DNA of 64,000 bases, taken from positions 496,001 to 560,000 of the forward strand of contig CAXXRM010000002.1 of NCBI GenBank assembly GCA_963663135.2. Reading direction: 5' to 3'. Of this stretch, positions 61,948 to 64,000 are shown one piece after another (positions within the stretch are counted from its first letter, which is position 1; the number at the start of each line of letters is the position of its first letter). Below the pieces are notes generated by a model, which was not told the origin of the DNA, did not search any database, and was given only the letters and a program-made list of their open reading frames with translations. This DNA is from Io17-Chloro-G2 sp963663135. GTDB taxonomy: Bacteria; Chloroflexota; Dehalococcoidia; Lucifugimonadales; UBA3495. Position numbers and translations under genes: made by a program.

Positions 61948-62394
61948 TTGCAGCAAGTCTTCTCCGAAGAGCAATTGGTCCTCCTTACCGCCGTACTCAA
62001 CCGGATTATTCCGGCGGAAGGCGATTTGCCGGGCGCGGGAGACCTGGGGTTGAGCCAATTCGTCGCCGGCGCGGCGGCGGGGAGCCCCGCGTCAGTGAGG
62101 TTGTTCACCCTGGGCCTGAGACAGATTGACATTGCGAGCCCCAAGGGCAGTTCGTTCATCGACCTATCCGACCAAGAGCAGGATACGGCGCTCAAAGCCG
62201 TGGAATCGTCAGCCCCGGAATTCTTTCAAGCGTTGATCCTCCAGACCTACAACGGGTATTACACTCATCAGCAAGTCCTGGAAAAGATCGGCTACGCCCC
62301 TCACGCGCCGCAGCGCGGCGAACAACCGGAACTCCTGGACGAGAGATTGCTGGGCAAACAGCGCGAAAGAGCCCCATTCTGGACGAGGGTGTGA
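61948..62394 (+). CDS. gluconate 2-dehydrogenase subunit 3-like protein
   Basis: This 148-residue protein matches the small subunit family, with FSEEQLVLLTAVLNRIIPAEGDLPGAGDLGLSQFV at the start and FFQALILQTYNGYYTHQQVLEKIGY at the end. The usual role is as a partner of a GMC- or flavin-type membrane dehydrogenase, but no catalytic subunit gene is adjacent here. No signal peptide is visible; many homologues have a Tat signal. TTG 61948 is the likely start. PhoU follows one base after its stop. Confidence 0.75.
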   Translation: MQQVFSEEQLVLLTAVLNRIIPAEGDLPGAGDLGLSQFVAGAAAGSPASVRLFTLGLRQIDIASPKGSSFIDLSDQEQDTALKAVESSAPEFFQALILQTYNGYYTHQQVLEKIGYAPHAPQRGEQPELLDERLLGKQRERAPFWTRV

Positions 62395-62395
62395 C

Positions 62396-63061
62396 ATGCC
62401 GCGAGGAGATCTGGACCAACATTTGACCGTGCTGCAACAGGAAGTCTCTACTCTTGCCGGAGTGGTGGAAAAGGCGGTGCAACGGGCGGTCGACGGTCTG
62501 AAGCGTCGGGATCTGGAGGTAGCCCGCCAGGTTATTGCCGACGACGACTACATTGACCGGAAACGTTTTGAAATAGAGGACCGTTGCGTGGACCTTATCG
62601 CCACCCAGCAGCCCATGGCCAGAGACTTGCGGTGGATCGTCGCTCTGCTCCACATCGGGGTAGAGTTGGAACGTATCGGAGACTACGCGGAAGGCATCTC
62701 AAAAATCAGCTTAATGATGGGCGATGCGCCGCCGTTGAAACCGCTGATCGACATCCCCCGCATGACGGAGAAGGCCACGGCCATGCTGCGGGACAGCGTC
62801 GACTCCTTGGTGAGCCGCGATCAGGTCAAAGCCCACAACGTTTGCCAGGCCGACGACGACGTAGACCAGCTATACGATCAGGTCTACCGGGAATTGCTGC
62901 TGTTTATGATCCAGGACCCAACCACCATCGAGCGGGCAACGTACCTACTCTGGGTAGCCCATGACCTGGAACGCATTGCCGACCGAGCGACCAACATTGC
63001 GGAAAGGGTCATCTATATGATTACCGGAGAATTGGTGGAAATCAACACATCTCGGTACTGA
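62396..63061 (+). CDS. phoU: PhoU phosphate signalling protein
   Basis: This 221-residue all-helical protein has two PhoU repeats. The first includes ADDDYIDRKRFEIEDRCVDLIATQQPMARDLRWIVALLHIGVELERIGDYAEGI, and the second ADDDVDQLYDQVYRELLLFMI then WVAHDLERIADRATNIAERVIY; these E/D-rich motifs bind metal clusters. PhoU modulates the Pst transporter and the PhoR/PhoB system. No pst or pho genes are in the window. It begins one base after the preceding stop, so the two are co-translated. Confidence 0.94.
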   Translation: MPRGDLDQHLTVLQQEVSTLAGVVEKAVQRAVDGLKRRDLEVARQVIADDDYIDRKRFEIEDRCVDLIATQQPMARDLRWIVALLHIGVELERIGDYAEGISKISLMMGDAPPLKPLIDIPRMTEKATAMLRDSVDSLVSRDQVKAHNVCQADDDVDQLYDQVYRELLLFMIQDPTTIERATYLLWVAHDLERIADRATNIAERVIYMITGELVEINTSRY

Positions 63062-63152
63062 TCCTCACCACGTCCAATCCCTTCGGATTGCTCCTTCAAA
63101 TTATCCACAGACCGCCCCAAATTGGCATCGGCACCGTGCCCGCGAGTCACTG

Positions 63153-64000
63153 CTAGGCTGTCAGCGCCAGTTCCATTTGCATTTGTGGCCCCTGTAATCT
63201 TCGTGTTGGCATGGTGGTGGGCAAGCCCCACCGCCGTCTGGCCTCGTCAACCACCCGCAGCACCCGGCTGGTGTACTCCTGGGGCGCATAGGTTTGGCGG
63301 TAAATCCGGGAATACCCATTCATCAGGTGAGGGTACGCTTCCTTGATGTAGGGCATGAACCACTCTTTGGAGCCCGGCTTCAGGAACAAGAGGTTGGCCG
63401 AGAGGAACTGGGCTCCATGGGCCGCCGCAGCCTCCACCACCGCGTCTATGCTTTCGGGGCTGTCGGATATGCCGGGCAGGATGGGAGCCATGGAAACGCC
63501 GGCGTGGATGCCATTTTCTACCAGGTATTGCATGGCCTCCAACCGGGCCACGGGGCCGGGAGCCCCAGGCTCGGTTTCCTTCCAAACCCGTTCGTCGATG
63601 CTACCTACGCTGAAGGACACCTGTACGCTGGCTTCCAGGTCAAGCTCCCTCAGCACGTCCACGTCCCTCCGCACCAAGACACCCTTGGTGGTGATGGCGG
63701 CGGGGTTGCGGTGGTCTCGTAGAACTTCCAAAATTCGGCGGGTTAGCTTGTATTGGGATTCCGCCGGCTCGTAAGGGTCCGACGCGGTGCCGATCGCAAT
63801 AGCTTCACCGGTCCACCTGGGCTTGCGAAGCTCCTGGCGCAGCACGTCCGGGGCGTTGATTTTGGCGAAGACCCGCTGCTCGAACTCCCTGCCCGAGTCG
63901 AACCCCCAATACTCATGAGTAGGGCGGGCATAACAGTAGCGGCAGGCGTGGCGGCAACCCCGGTAAGGGTTCATGGTCCAACGAAACGGGAACCCCGGCG
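63153..64000 (-). CDS. radical SAM protein, SPL/Rv2578c-like, 5' part outside window
   Basis: Reading leftward, the frame is open at the window end, so the N-terminus is missing. Codons before the Met at 63974 read PFRWTMNPYRGCRHACRYCYAR, showing that this Met is internal. CRHACRYC is the CxxxCxxC cluster that binds the 4Fe-4S and SAM. Further segments IAIGTASDPYEPAESQYKLTR, ITTKGVLVRRDVDVL and VSFSVGSIDERVWKETEPGAPGPVARLEAM fit the spore-photoproduct-lyase-like group of unknown substrate. About 280 codons are visible. Confidence 0.9.
   Translation of the reverse strand, partial: PGFPFRWTMNPYRGCRHACRYCYARPTHEYWGFDSGREFEQRVFAKINAPDVLRQELRKPRWTGEAIAIGTASDPYEPAESQYKLTRRILEVLRDHRNPAAITTKGVLVRRDVDVLRELDLEASVQVSFSVGSIDERVWKETEPGAPGPVARLEAMQYLVENGIHAGVSMAPILPGISDSPESIDAVVEAAAAHGAQFLSANLLFLKPGSKEWFMPYIKEAYPHLMNGYSRIYRQTYAPQEYTSRVLRVVDEARRRWGLPTTMPTRRLQGPQMQMELALTA

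Noticed and set aside
1..64000. CRISPR arrays, rRNA or prophage
   Set aside because: No regularly spaced short repeats with unique spacers, no rRNA-like sequence and no phage structural genes are visible.

Overview
The window is about 60% GC, densely coded, and uses ATG, GTG and TTG starts. It contains a DUF1015 protein, NIPSNAP, LmbE/PIG-L, enolase-superfamily and ASST-like proteins, paired molybdenum sulfite-oxidase-like enzymes, Uma2 and MmeI-type restriction-modification (R-M). This mix suggests an uncultivated Chloroflexota bacterium, perhaps near Dehalococcoidia/SAR202. That placement is inferred from gene content; no rRNA or tRNA gene was found.

Layout. 1-190: edge of an NmrA/epimerase-like gene. 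0.5-8.7 kb: a giant surface protein of 22 fibronectin/cadherin/Ig-like domains on a Pro/Thr stalk. 8.9-10.2 kb: a metallo-beta-lactamase-fold protein and bioY behind a palindrome-overlapped promoter. 10.6-19 kb: core genes (unknown protein, S1-domain protein, ASST-like protein, valS, aroE, aroC). 19.5-24.1 kb: a leftward operon higB-higA/ImmA-nuclease-methyltransferase, whose R-M part is broken by one in-frame TAG and one frameshift. 24.5-32.7 kb: housekeeping genes (DUF1015, coiled-coil protein, class V aminotransferase, pgi, gnd, pcrA). 32.8-37.1 kb: a lower-GC island with hicBA, an intact IS5/IS427-type element and a retron. 37.7-41 kb: zinc alcohol dehydrogenase, GNAT, NIPSNAP and enolase-superfamily genes. 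41.2-46 kb: arsM, an MmeI-like R-M enzyme, an unknown protein and a PIN-domain protein. 46-64 kb: metabolic genes including a sulfur group (thiol dioxygenase, MFS carrier, four-rhodanese protein, two sulfite-oxidase-like enzymes), a MoxR/VWA pair, PAP2, phoU and a radical SAM gene cut by the window end.

The most notable system is the retron. The reverse transcriptase at 35867-36910 has the retron hallmarks NAxxH, YADD and VTG. Upstream of it, 36938-37081 is bounded by 13-nt arms that pair as a retron a1/a2 stem. A TATAAT box sits where it would start transcription at the first base of a1. The gene 25 nt downstream of the RT encodes an FRG-domain protein, an RT partner I do not recognise from described retron types. 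In this sequence that partner carries an in-frame TAG and a one-base frameshift, so the locus looks like a retron with a decayed or mis-sequenced effector.

A dispersed inverted-repeat element (copies near 19.05, 48.04 and 59.75 kb, plus fragments near 47.8 kb) lies only between genes and is probably a small non-autonomous or REP-like repeat. The defence and toxin-antitoxin loci occupy three separate insertions among otherwise ordinary genes.
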